Assembly: GCF_003111685.1 (NCBI RefSeq)
Contig: NZ_CP022189.1
Coordinates: 636,001 to 700,000 of the forward strand
Reading direction: 5' to 3'
DNA length: 64,000 bases
Source: Alloyangia pacifica
GTDB taxonomy: Bacteria; Pseudomonadota; Alphaproteobacteria; Rhodobacterales; Rhodobacteraceae
Part shown: piece after piece, positions 35,303-43,050 of the stretch
How the letters are laid out: every line of letters starts with the position of its first letter
Position numbering within the stretch: position 1 is the first letter of the stretch
Made by a program: the position numbers and the translations under genes
The notes under the pieces: generated by a model
What the model saw: the letters and a program-made list of their open reading frames with translations, nothing else
What the model was told of the DNA's origin: nothing
Databases searched by the model: none

Positions 35303-35637
35303 TCCTTTGGCACAACCCGCGCTGCAGCAAGTCGCGCGAGGCGCTGGCCCTGCTGCAGGCCAAGGGCGTCGAGCCGGAGGTGAGGCGCTATCTCGAGGAC
35401 GCGCCGAGTTTCGATGAGTTGAAGGCGGCGCAGGTCGCGCTCGGCGTTCCGGCGATCGAGATGGTCCGCACAAAGGAAGCCGAGTTCAAGGCGGCGGGGC
35501 TGAGCAGGGATAGCGACGACGAGACGTTGCTGCGCGCCATGGCCGAAACGCCGAAGCTGATCGAGCGTCCGGTGGCCTTTGCCAGCGCGCGCGCGGTGAT
35601 CGGCCGACCGCCCGAGCGCGTGCTCGAGCTGCTCTGA
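35299..35637 (+). CDS. ArsC/Spx-family thioredoxin-fold protein (arsenate reductase-like)
   Basis: A 112-residue glutaredoxin-type ArsC protein. The nucleophilic cysteine is in [13 protein letters not shown] (Cys9) and the conserved arginine sits in [10 protein letters not shown]. These residues are those of the glutathione/glutaredoxin-dependent arsenate reductases, but many chromosomal copies without an ars operon act on unknown disulfides. No arsenic genes are near. ATG 35299 overlaps the pyrD stop. The call to family is secure; arsenate reduction is not. Confidence 0.88.
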   Translation: MILWHNPRCSKSREALALLQAKGVEPEVRRYLEDAPSFDELKAAQVALGVPAIEMVRTKEAEFKAAGLSRDSDDETLLRAMAETPKLIERPVAFASARAVIGRPPERVLELL

Positions 35638-35648
35638 CGGGACATGTG

Positions 35649-36752
35649 ATGGACAAGACCTTCGAGATTTTCCTGGCCTGCGCGCCGGGGCTGGAACCCG
35701 TTCTGGTGGCCGAGGCAAAATCGCTCGGCTTCGGGCCGCTGAAGCCCGAACAGGGCGGCGTGTCGTTCCAGGGCGGCTGGCCCGAGGTGGCGCGCGCCAA
35801 CCTCGAACTGCGCGGCGCGGCGCGGGTGCTGGCCCGCATCGGCGGCTTCCCGGCGGTGCATCTGGCCCAGCTCGACAAGCGGGCGCGCAAGTTCCCCTGG
35901 GGCGATGTCCTGCGGCCCGACGTGCCGGTGAGGGTCGAGGCGCTGAGCCGCAAGTCGAAGATCTACCACGCCGGGGCCGCCAAGCAGCGGATCGAGCGCG
36001 CCATCACCGAGGAGCTTGGCGGGCCGCTCGCCGACGATGGCGTGCGCATCCTCGCGCGGATCGAGGACAATCTCGTGTCGTTCTCCGTCGACACTTCGGG
36101 CCAGCCGCTGCACCGGCGCGGGCTCAAGCAGGCGGTCAGCAAGGCGCCGATGCGCGAGACGCTGGCCTCGCTCTTCCTGCGCGCCTGCGGCTACGATGGC
36201 AGCGAGCCGGTGCTCGATCCCATGTGCGGCTCGGGCACCTTCCCGATCGAGGCCGCCGAGATCGCCGCCGGCCTGCTGCCGGGCCGGGCGCGCGCCTTCG
36301 ACTTCGAGCGTCTGGCGGTCTTTGCACCGGCCGATCTCAAGGGGCTGAAGCGGCAGGAGCCTCTGCGGGCACCCAGCTCGCGCTACTACGGCTCGGATCG
36401 GGACGCGGGCGCGGTGCGCTTTGCCACCGAGAACGCCGCGCGCGCGGGCGTCACCGACTGGACCCGCTTCGACTGCCGCCCGGTGGCCGATCTGGAACGC
36501 CCCGAGGGGCCTCCGGGCCTTGTCATGGTCAATCCGCCCTACGGTGCGCGGATCGGCGAAAAGGGCCCGCTGCACGCGCTGCACGCCTCGCTCGGCACTG
36601 TGTTGAAGGAGAGGTTCGCGGGCTGGCGCGTCGGCATCATCACCACCGAACCGGGGCTGGCCAAGGCCACCGGCCTGCGCTTCCTGCCGACCGGCGCGCC
36701 GGTGGCGCATGGCAGCCTGAAGGTGAAGCTCTACCGCACCGAGCCGCTCTGA
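35649..36752 (+). CDS. THUMP-domain RNA methyltransferase (RlmL N-terminal/YpsC-like)
   Basis: A 367-residue class I SAM-dependent RNA methyltransferase. The N-terminal ferredoxin-like and THUMP domains (residues 1-150, with LDKRARKFPWGDVLRP and KIYHAGAAKQRIERAI) bind RNA. The catalytic part has VLDPMCGSGTFPIEAAEIAA for SAM and the NPPYGAR motif for base methylation on an exocyclic nitrogen. It matches the single-domain relatives of E. coli RlmL, which makes N2-methylguanosine in 23S rRNA. Start is ATG 35649 (GTG 35646 is also possible). Its 3' end overlaps the convergent small membrane gene by 22 bases. Confidence 0.9.
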   Translation: MDKTFEIFLACAPGLEPVLVAEAKSLGFGPLKPEQGGVSFQGGWPEVARANLELRGAARVLARIGGFPAVHLAQLDKRARKFPWGDVLRPDVPVRVEALSRKSKIYHAGAAKQRIERAITEELGGPLADDGVRILARIEDNLVSFSVDTSGQPLHRRGLKQAVSKAPMRETLASLFLRACGYDGSEPVLDPMCGSGTFPIEAAEIAAGLLPGRARAFDFERLAVFAPADLKGLKRQEPLRAPSSRYYGSDRDAGAVRFATENAARAGVTDWTRFDCRPVADLERPEGPPGLVMVNPPYGARIGEKGPLHALHASLGTVLKERFAGWRVGIITTEPGLAKATGLRFLPTGAPVAHGSLKVKLYRTEPL

Positions 36753-37027
36753 CGGCGCCGGATCAGCCGGACCAGCCAGAGCGCCCCCAGCACCATCACG
36801 ATGAGCCCGGCAAAGGGCAGGGTGAGCAGCGCGAACCAGCCCGACACGAAAACGGTGCTGAGCAGCCCGCCGAGGTCATGGCCGAGCACGAGACAGGGGT
36901 AGCTGCCGGCCTCGTCGAGGCGGCAGCCTGCCAATTCAGCGATGGCCGTGGACACGAGAACGCCCGCGACGGGCAGCAGGCAGATCAGCAGTGCCCCAAG
37001 CAGGATCAGGGTGAGCGCGCGGCTCAC
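36731..37027 (-). CDS. small membrane protein coupled to hisA
   Basis: A 98-residue protein starting with GTG at 37027 that overlaps the hisA stop codon (GTGA). Two hydrophobic segments ([20 protein letters not shown] and [20 protein letters not shown]) flank a periplasmic loop with two cysteines (Cys35 and Cys45), suggesting a disulfide. The C terminus is Arg-rich (RLIRRRQ), as expected on the cytoplasmic side. No family recognised. The coupling to hisA is what makes it convincing; a role in histidine synthesis need not follow. Confidence 0.75.
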   Translation of the reverse strand: MSRALTLILLGALLICLLPVAGVLVSTAIAELAGCRLDEAGSYPCLVLGHDLGGLLSTVFVSGWFALLTLPFAGLIVMVLGALWLVRLIRRRQSGSVR

Positions 37028-37746
37028 CCCTTCAGCGCGGCCAGCGCCTCTTTCAGGTCGATCGCCCCGTCGTAGAGCGCCCGGCCCGAGATCGCGCCAT
37101 TGAGCTCTGCGCCGCAGTCGCGCAGCGCAATGAGGTCCGCCAGCTTCGACACGCCGCCCGAGGCGATCACCGGAATCGACACGGCGCGCGCCATGGCGGC
37201 GGTGTACTCGATGTTCGGGCCCTGCATGGCGCCGTCGCGGTTGATGTCGGTGTAGATGATCGCCGCCACGCCGTCGTCCTCGAAGCTGCGCGCGAGATCC
37301 ACCGCATCGACGTCGGTGACCTCGGCCCATCCCTTGGTCGCCACGCGTCCGTCACGTGCATCGATGCCCACCGCGACCTTCCCGGGGAAGGCCTTTGCCG
37401 CCTCGCGCACCAGTGCGGGGTTCTCGACCGCCACGGTGCCGAGGATGACCCGCGCGAGGCCCTTGTCGAGCCAGCGCTCGATCGTCGCCATGTCGCGGAT
37501 GCCGCCGCCGAGCTGCGCCGGAACCTTGGTGCGGGCGAGGATCGCCTCGACCGCCGCGGCGTTCACCGGCTCGCCGGCGAAGGCGCCGTTGAGATCCACG
37601 AGGTGCAGCCAGTCGCAGCCCGCCTCGACGAACTCCATCGCCTGCGCGGCGGGATCGTCGTTGAAGACCGTGGCCTTCTCCATGTCGCCGCGCAGCAGGC
37701 GCACGGCCTTGCCGTCCTTGAGGTCGATGGCGGGGTAGAGGATCAT
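37024..37746 (-). CDS. hisA: phosphoribosylformimino-AICAR-ribotide isomerase
   Basis: A 240-residue TIM-barrel isomerase in histidine synthesis. The N terminus [20 protein letters not shown] holds catalytic Asp8; the second catalytic residue is in [14 protein letters not shown]; the phosphate sites are AQLGGGIRD and [10 protein letters not shown]. The upstream 20 codons in frame are excluded because the family begins at MILYPAIDL. It is followed, with overlap, by the 98-residue membrane gene. It lies 102 bases after hisH. Confidence 0.96.
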   Translation of the reverse strand: MILYPAIDLKDGKAVRLLRGDMEKATVFNDDPAAQAMEFVEAGCDWLHLVDLNGAFAGEPVNAAAVEAILARTKVPAQLGGGIRDMATIERWLDKGLARVILGTVAVENPALVREAAKAFPGKVAVGIDARDGRVATKGWAEVTDVDAVDLARSFEDDGVAAIIYTDINRDGAMQGPNIEYTAAMARAVSIPVIASGGVSKLADLIALRDCGAELNGAISGRALYDGAIDLKEALAALKG

Positions 37747-37848
37747 GGCGCGGCTCCGCAAATTCTGTGACGGCCCCCTATAGCCGCGCCGGGGCGCGCT
37801 TTGCAATGCGCGCCGCCCCGATGCGAGGGTGCGTTCCGGGCGCGGCGC

Positions 37849-38484
37849 TTACGGCGCCCAGGTGAGGAAGTTGCCGATCATCCGCAGGCCGGTGTCGGCG
37901 CTCTTCTCGGGGTGGAACTGGAAGCCGAGCATGTTGCCCCGCCCGACGACGGCGGTGATCGTGCCGCCGTAATCGACATGCGCCAGACGGTGCTCGGGGG
38001 TCAGCATGCGCATCTGGTAAGAATGCACGAAATACGCGTGATCGCCGGTCTTCACGCCGTCCAGCACCGGGTGCGCGCGGTCGATGACCAGCTCGTTCCA
38101 GCCCATGTGCGGCACCTTCAGCGAGGTGTCCGAGGGCAAGATCTTCTCGACCTCGCCGTCGACCCAGCCGAGGCCGGGCGTTTCTTCGTATTCGTGGCCG
38201 ACACGGGCCATGAGCTGCATGCCGACGCAGATCCCGAGGAAGGGCCGGCCCTTGACGGTCACCGCCTCGACCATGGCGTCGAAACAGCCCGAGAGCCGCA
38301 GGGCCTTTGCGCAGGCGGGAAAAGCGCCGTCGCCGGGCAGCACGATCCGGTCCGCCCTGGCAACCACTTCGGGCGCGTCGGTGACCACGACGTCGCCCGC
38401 GCCCAGCTCGTGCGCCATGCGCTGAAAGGCTTTTTCGGCGGAATGCAGGTTGCCGCTCTCGTAATCGATGATCGCCGTCAGCAT
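37849..38484 (-). CDS. hisH: imidazole glycerol phosphate synthase subunit HisH
   Basis: A 211-residue class I glutamine amidotransferase, supplying ammonia to HisF. The triad is Cys in FLGICVGMQLM, His in NMLGFQFHPEKS, and Glu two residues later. The N terminus MLTAIIDYESGNLHSAEKAF is the family start; the frame is open 11 codons further up but that is not conserved-looking. It is separated from hisB by 110 bases and from its partner hisF by the inserted block. Confidence 0.95.
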   Translation of the reverse strand: MLTAIIDYESGNLHSAEKAFQRMAHELGAGDVVVTDAPEVVARADRIVLPGDGAFPACAKALRLSGCFDAMVEAVTVKGRPFLGICVGMQLMARVGHEYEETPGLGWVDGEVEKILPSDTSLKVPHMGWNELVIDRAHPVLDGVKTGDHAYFVHSYQMRMLTPEHRLAHVDYGGTITAVVGRGNMLGFQFHPEKSADTGLRMIGNFLTWAP

Positions 38485-38594
38485 CTCGCCTCCTGTCCGG
38501 GCATCGGGTCCGCCCAAGTGTCATGGGTGTTTCTTGTGGGATCAAAGACCCCGGTGAGCGCGAGGGGTTGGCCCCTCGGCTCGGTCGTAAGCGC

Positions 38595-39182
38595 TCAGAG
38601 CGCGCCCTTGGTCGAGGGGATCGCGTCGCTCTTGCGCGGGTCGGGCTCGACCGCCTCGCGCAGGGCGCGGGCCACGGCCTTGAAGGCCGCCTCGACGATG
38701 TGGTGCGAGTTGACGCCGTCGATGGCCTCGATGTGCAGGGTGATGCCGCCGTGAGTCGCCAGCGCCTGGAAGAACTCGCGCACCAGCTCGCAATCGAAGG
38801 AGCCGATCTTCTCGGTGGGCAGATCGACTTTCCAGACGAGGAAGGGCCGCGCCGAGAGGTCGAGCGCCGCGCGCACCAGCGCGTCATCCATCGGCAAGAG
38901 GCAGGAGCCGTAGCGGCGGATGCCGCGCTTGTCTCCAAGCGCCTTGGCCAGCGCCTGGCCGATGGCGATGCCGGTGTCCTCGACGGTGTGGTGGTCGTCG
39001 ATGTGCAGGTCGCCCTCGGCACGCACCACCATGTCGATCAGCGAATGGCGCGCCAGCTGGTCCAGCATGTGGTCGAAGAACCCCACGCCGGTCTTCATGT
39101 CGTAGCTGCCTGTGCCGTCGAGATCGAGGCTTACCTCGATCTTCGTCTCGGCGGTGCTGCGGCTCACCTCGGCCTTGCGCAT
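38595..39182 (-). CDS. hisB: imidazoleglycerol-phosphate dehydratase
   Basis: A 195-residue monofunctional HisB (no phosphatase domain). The duplicated manganese-binding motifs are [18 protein letters not shown] and [20 protein letters not shown], and the N-terminal block [17 protein letters not shown] is typical. It makes imidazole acetol phosphate. It is the first gene of the minus-strand his series and is divergent from the RAM-domain gene at 39327, so the operon promoter should lie in 39183-39326. Confidence 0.96.
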   Translation of the reverse strand: MRKAEVSRSTAETKIEVSLDLDGTGSYDMKTGVGFFDHMLDQLARHSLIDMVVRAEGDLHIDDHHTVEDTGIAIGQALAKALGDKRGIRRYGSCLLPMDDALVRAALDLSARPFLVWKVDLPTEKIGSFDCELVREFFQALATHGGITLHIEAIDGVNSHHIVEAAFKAVARALREAVEPDPRKSDAIPSTKGAL

Positions 39183-39326
39183 GGACCATACTCCTCGATG
39201 TCTCGCAGGGGCTTATAGGGCGGGGCAGGGCGCAGGCCAAGCCCCGCGCGCGCGTGAGAGGCCGGGCGCGCTTGCGGCGGCGGGAGCGCTGTGACAGCTT
39301 GCGCGCATATCATCGAGAGGCCCGCC

Positions 39327-39566
39327 ATGACCACCTGCGTCTTCGTCCAGATCCGCTGCAAGCCCGGCGCCACCTATGAGGTGGCCGACCAGATCGCGCT
39401 CCGGGAAATCCATTCCGAGCTCTATTCGACGTCGGGCGAATGGGACCTGCTGCTCAAGCTCTATATCCCCGAAGGTGCCGACGTGGGGCATTTCATCAAC
39501 GAGAACCTTCTCACGGTGCCGGGAATCGAGCGCACGCTGACCACGCTCACCTTCAAGGCCTTCTGA
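39327..39566 (+). CDS. stand-alone Lrp/AsnC ligand-binding (RAM) domain protein
   Basis: A 79-residue protein that is only the RAM effector-binding domain of the Lrp family, without the helix-turn-helix. Conserved features are the strand-helix pattern CVFVQIRCKPGATYEVADQI and EWDLLLKLYIPEG, ending TVPGIERTLTTLTFKAF. Such proteins form decamers and may bind amino acids or modulate full-length Lrp regulators. GAGAGG precedes the ATG at 39327. It is divergent from hisB, which makes an amino-acid-sensing link possible, though none is shown. Confidence 0.87.
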   Translation: MTTCVFVQIRCKPGATYEVADQIALREIHSELYSTSGEWDLLLKLYIPEGADVGHFINENLLTVPGIERTLTTLTFKAF

Positions 39567-39584
39567 GCCGGAGCCGGGCGGCCT

Positions 39585-39620
39585 GAGGGTCGCCCTCTGC
39601 TTAGGGTCGCCCTGTGCCTT
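39585..39620. repeat. 18-bp imperfect tandem repeat
   Basis: GAGGGTCGCCCTCTGCTT followed directly by AGGGTCGCCCTGTGCCTT, downstream of the RAM-domain gene. No function evident. Confidence 0.6.
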
Positions 39621-39729
39621 GGGCGGAGTTCGCGCATTCGCGCAGACGCGAAACACCCGGCGTCGCGTCACCGCGGCCGGACAATCTCGTGTCGTATCTT
39701 GAAGGATTTTCCGAAGGGAAAGTGGTGAA

Positions 39730-39804
39730 TGGAGCGGGCGAGGCGATTCGAACGCCCGACCCTTACCTTGGCAAGGTAATGCTCTACCCCTGAGCTACGC
39801 CCGC
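39730..39804 (-). tRNA. tRNA-Gly (anticodon GCC), copy 1
   Basis: A 75-base tRNA. The acceptor GCGGGCG pairs with CGCCCGC, the anticodon stem TTACC/GGTAA encloses TTGCCAA with anticodon GCC, the T-arm is GGGCG TTCGAAT CGCCT, and the CCA is encoded. It is identical to the copy at 39890-39964, which is upstream on the same strand. Confidence 0.96.
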
Positions 39805-39889
39805 ATACCATTCATCATGTGGGTCTTTCGACCCTTGGCCTTTCAGCCAGCCGGCCTCTCACCGGTCCGACTTGCGCCGGAGGTCCAAC

Positions 39890-39964
39890 TGGAGCGGGCG
39901 AGGCGATTCGAACGCCCGACCCTTACCTTGGCAAGGTAATGCTCTACCCCTGAGCTACGCCCGC
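39890..39964 (-). tRNA. tRNA-Gly (anticodon GCC), copy 2
   Basis: Identical in all 75 bases to the copy at 39730-39804, with an 85-base spacer between. Being promoter-proximal, it is transcribed first; both copies probably share one precursor. Confidence 0.96.
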
Positions 39965-39982
39965 TTCCTTGTTGGTGTGGGC

Positions 39983-40011
39983 GATTTAGAGTTTCCCGCG
40001 GACCTCCGCAA
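39983..40011 (-). promoter_or_regulatory. promoter of the tRNA-Gly pair
   Basis: On the minus strand TTGCGG, 17 bases, TAAATC; the predicted start is about 12 bases ahead of the tRNA 5' end at 39964. Both hexamers are imperfect. Confidence 0.45.
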
Positions 40012-40148
40012 GAGGAAAAATGACCTTTTTCCGGGAAATTTCCCGCGCGGCGAAAAAACCCAATAAGACGCGACGGAAACCCAACCGCCGCGCCGCGATG
40101 TCCTTGGTCGCAGAGGAGAGGTGCGACGCGGCGGCGGCCGCATTTGCC

Positions 40149-40186
40149 AAAAAAGAAAGCCCGGAGGGCGCTGCCCCGGGCCTTCT
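40149..40186 (-). terminator. terminator of the UvrD-type helicase gene
   Basis: On the minus strand AAGGCCCGGGGC pairs imperfectly with GCCCTCCGGGCTTT and is followed by CTTTTTT. It lies about 70 bases past the stop. Confidence 0.75.
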
Positions 40187-40255
40187 TCTGGGTTCGGATG
40201 TCGCGGCGGAGGGGTTGCGGCGGCGGGGACAGAGCTCCCGTAGCAGGCGATCTGA

Positions 40256-42703
40256 TCAGAAGGGTACGTCGCCCGCCGAATCCGCCGCCGTGACGAAACG
40301 CGCCACCACCTTCTTCACCCCGGCTTTCTCGAAGCTGATCTCAAGCTTGTCGCCCTCGAGGCCGATGATCTCGCCGTAGCCGAACTTCTGGTGGAAGACC
40401 CGCTCGCCCATCTCGAAGGCCGAAACCGCTTGCAGGTCGATCACCGTGTTGCGGCTTTCGCGCGGCTGGCTGACCGGGCGCGCGCTCGACGAGCGCTCCT
40501 GCAGCCGCTTCCAACCCGGCGAATTGTAGACATTGGCCTCGGCTGCACGGGTTTCGAGCCCGGAGCCGCCGCCAAAGCCGCCGCTCATGCCGGCCGCGCC
40601 GTAGCCACCGCCGTAGAGCCCGGGCGGCGTGAGAATCTCGACATGTGCCTCGGGCAGCTCGTCTATGAATCGCGAGGGCAGGGCGGATTGCCACTGTCCG
40701 AAGACCCGGCGGTTCGCCGCAAAGGAGATGGTGCAGAGCTCCTCGGCGCGGGTGATGCCCACATAGGCGAGGCGCCGCTCCTCTTCGAGGCCCTTGAGGC
40801 CGCTTTCGTCCATCGAGCGCTGCGAGGGGAAGAGCCCGTCCTCCCAGCCCGGCAAGAAGACCGCCGGGAACTCGAGGCCCTTGGCCGCGTGCAGCGTCAT
40901 GATCGACACTTTTGCGCCGGTCTCCTCGGTCTCGTTGTCCATGATCAGCGCGACGTGCTCGAGGAAACCCTGCAGGTTGTCGAAGCTTTCCAGCGCTTTC
41001 ACCAGTTCCTTGAGGTTCTCGAGCCGTCCCGGCGAGTCGGGGTTCTTGTCGAGCTGCCACATCTCGGTGTAGCCGCTCTCGTCGAGCATGGTCTCGGCCA
41101 GTTCCATGTGGCTGACCACCTTGCTCAGCGGCTTGTCCTCGTCGATCAGCACAAGGTCGTCGTCGTCCTGCTGCACCTCCGAGGGCAGGCCGAGCTGCTG
41201 CCGGGCCACGTCGTGCCAGCGCTCGATCTGATCGACGAAGGTGGCAAGCTTGGCCGCGCCTTTGCCGGTGATCTCCTTGTCGCGCAGCAAAAGGCGTGCG
41301 CCCACCAGCAGCGGCACGCCATGCTCGCGCGCTTTGAGCTGGATCTTCTGCTGCGCCTTGTCGCCGAGCCCGCGTTTCGGGGTGTTGACGATGCGCTCGA
41401 AGGCGAGATCGTCCTCGGGCGAGACCACCAGCCGGAAATAGGCCATGGCATCGCGAATCTCGAGCCGCTCGTAGAAGCGCGGGCCACCGATCACCCGGTA
41501 GGGCAGGCCGATGGTCAGGAAGCGGTCCTCGAAGGCGCGCATCTGGTGCGACGCGCGCACGAGGATCGCCATGTCGTCGAGCGAGAAGGCGCGCATCCCG
41601 CGCGAGCCGCGCTGCGCCGCCTCGATCTCCTCGCCAATCCAGCGAGCCTCTTCCTCGCCGTCCCAATGGCCGATGAGGCGGACCTTCTCGCCGCCCTGCG
41701 CTTCGGTCCACAGCTCCTTGCCGAGCCGGTTCTCGTTGCCGCGGATCACCGAGGAGGCGGCGGCGAGGATATGCGCGGTCGAGCGGTAGTTCTGTTCCAG
41801 CCGCACCACATGGGCGCCGGGGAAATCCTTTTCGAAGCGCAGGATGTTGCCCACCTCGGCGCCGCGCCAGCCGTAGATCGACTGGTCGTCGTCGCCGACG
41901 CAGCAGATGTTGGTATGCCCCTGCGCCAGGAGCCGTAGCCAGAGGTACTGGGCGACGTTGGTATCCTGATACTCGTCCACCAGGATGAAGCGGAACCATC
42001 GCTGGTATTGTTCGAGCACATCGGCGTGCTGCTGGAAGATCATCACCACGTGCAGCAGGAGATCCCCGAAATCGCAGGCGTTCAGCTCGCGCAGGCGGGT
42101 CTGGTACTGGGCATAAAGCTCGGTGCCGCGGTTGTTGAAGGCCGAAGCCTCGGCAGCGGGCACCCGGTCGGGCGTCCAGGCGCGGTTCTTCCAGTTGTCG
42201 ATCAGCCCCGAGAGCTGCCGGGCGGGCCAGCGCTTTTCATCAATGTTGTTGGCCGCGATCACCTGTTTCAGCAGGCGGATCTGGTCGTCGGTGTCGAGGA
42301 TGGTGAAGTTCGACTTCAGCCCGACCAGCTCGGCATGCCGGCGCAGCAGCTTGACGCAGATCGAGTGGAAGGTCCCCATCCAGGGCATGCCTTCGACCGC
42401 GTGGCCGAGCAGGCGGCCGACCCGCTCCTTCATCTCGCGCGCGGCCTTGTTGGTGAAGGTCACCGAGAGGATCTCGTTTGGTCGCGCCCGGCCGGTGGTC
42501 AGCAGGTGCGCGATGCGGGAGGTGAGCGCCTTGGTCTTGCCGGTGCCCGCCCCCGCGAGCATCAGCACGGGGCCGTCCAGCCGCTCCACCGCCTCGCGCT
42601 GCGCCGGGTTGAGATCGTCGAGATAGGGCGCGGGACGCGCCGCCATGGCCCGCGCCGACAGCGAGGCCCCCTCGAATGCATCCATGTCGTCGAAACTGCT
42701 CAT
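40256..42703 (-). CDS. UvrD/PcrA-type superfamily 1 DNA helicase
   Basis: An 815-residue 3'-5' helicase for nucleotide excision and mismatch repair and for removing proteins from DNA. The motifs are in order: LNPAQREAV (Q motif), AGAGTGKTKALT (Walker A), FTNKAAREMKERV (Ia), LVDEYQDTN (Walker B), GDDDQSIYGWRGA (III), EQNYRST (IV), VSIMTLHAAKGLEFPAVF (V) and VGITRAEE (VI). The C-terminal tail ends in a Tudor-like segment (GERVFHQKFGYGEIIGLEGD), which binds RNA polymerase in PcrA/UvrD. The gene is divergent from pyc. Name UvrD or PcrA cannot be decided from sequence alone. Confidence 0.95.
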   Translation of the reverse strand: MSSFDDMDAFEGASLSARAMAARPAPYLDDLNPAQREAVERLDGPVLMLAGAGTGKTKALTSRIAHLLTTGRARPNEILSVTFTNKAAREMKERVGRLLGHAVEGMPWMGTFHSICVKLLRRHAELVGLKSNFTILDTDDQIRLLKQVIAANNIDEKRWPARQLSGLIDNWKNRAWTPDRVPAAEASAFNNRGTELYAQYQTRLRELNACDFGDLLLHVVMIFQQHADVLEQYQRWFRFILVDEYQDTNVAQYLWLRLLAQGHTNICCVGDDDQSIYGWRGAEVGNILRFEKDFPGAHVVRLEQNYRSTAHILAAASSVIRGNENRLGKELWTEAQGGEKVRLIGHWDGEEEARWIGEEIEAAQRGSRGMRAFSLDDMAILVRASHQMRAFEDRFLTIGLPYRVIGGPRFYERLEIRDAMAYFRLVVSPEDDLAFERIVNTPKRGLGDKAQQKIQLKAREHGVPLLVGARLLLRDKEITGKGAAKLATFVDQIERWHDVARQQLGLPSEVQQDDDDLVLIDEDKPLSKVVSHMELAETMLDESGYTEMWQLDKNPDSPGRLENLKELVKALESFDNLQGFLEHVALIMDNETEETGAKVSIMTLHAAKGLEFPAVFLPGWEDGLFPSQRSMDESGLKGLEEERRLAYVGITRAEELCTISFAANRRVFGQWQSALPSRFIDELPEAHVEILTPPGLYGGGYGAAGMSGGFGGGSGLETRAAEANVYNSPGWKRLQERSSSARPVSQPRESRNTVIDLQAVSAFEMGERVFHQKFGYGEIIGLEGDKLEISFEKAGVKKVVARFVTAADSAGDVPF

Positions 42704-42924
42704 GCGCCAAACTTAGCGCGGCACAGGGCGTTGCGAAAGGTGCGTTCTTTGTTTGTTCATCAAATTGATCGTGCGGCCACCCCTCTCGCCCTCCGCGGCC
42801 CGATCAAGGCTCTCGGCGTGCGACGTCGTGGGGATTCGCGTCCCTCGACAGCAAGATCACACCCCGGAGAAAGTCGCAAAAGCGCGGGAAGAGGTCGCGG
42901 CCCCGTCGCGTCGATCAAGTCAAC

Positions 42925-42962
42925 TTTGCAAATCATGCGCTAACATTAGCATAATTTGCAAA
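42925..42962 (+). promoter_or_regulatory. paired TTTGCAAA palindromes around GCTAACATTAGC
   Basis: The self-complementary octamer TTTGCAAA occurs at 42925-42932 and 42955-42962, exactly 30 bases apart. Between them lies a third palindrome, GCTAACATTAGC (42939-42950), centred within one base of the array centre. TTTGCAAA repeats are the reported target of ScfR/RamB-family acyl-CoA-responsive regulators such as PccR. The array ends 88 bases before the pyc ATG. Confidence 0.65.
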
Positions 42963-42999
42963 GCCTCTTGCGCTGCAGCGCGGCATGCCCTTGAGTTTG

Positions 43000-43034
43000 G
43001 AATGCGATGCCTCCGGGAGCGGCATTTCGCATTC
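43000..43034 (+). promoter_or_regulatory. leader hairpin abutting the pyc ribosome binding site
   Basis: GAATGCGATGCC (43000-43011) pairs with GGCATTTCGCATTC (43021-43034) with a two-base bulge. The AAAGGAGGA site starts at the very next base (43035). Confidence 0.6.
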
Positions 43035-43050
43035 AAAGGAGGAAGATTTG

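Larger units (their letters stand above)
42704..43050. other. divergent regulatory region between the helicase gene and pyc
   Basis: A 347-base spacer. It holds the 11-base palindrome ATCAAATTGAT at 42759-42769 near the helicase start, the three-part operator-like array at 42925-42962, and a leader hairpin at 43000-43034 directly ahead of the pyc ribosome site. No coding sequence seen. Confidence 0.7.

Noticed and set aside
42759..42769. ATCAAATTGAT near the helicase gene as an FNR box
   Set aside because: The half-sites are in inverted order (ATCAA then TTGAT) with a one-base gap, unlike TTGAT-N4-ATCAA.
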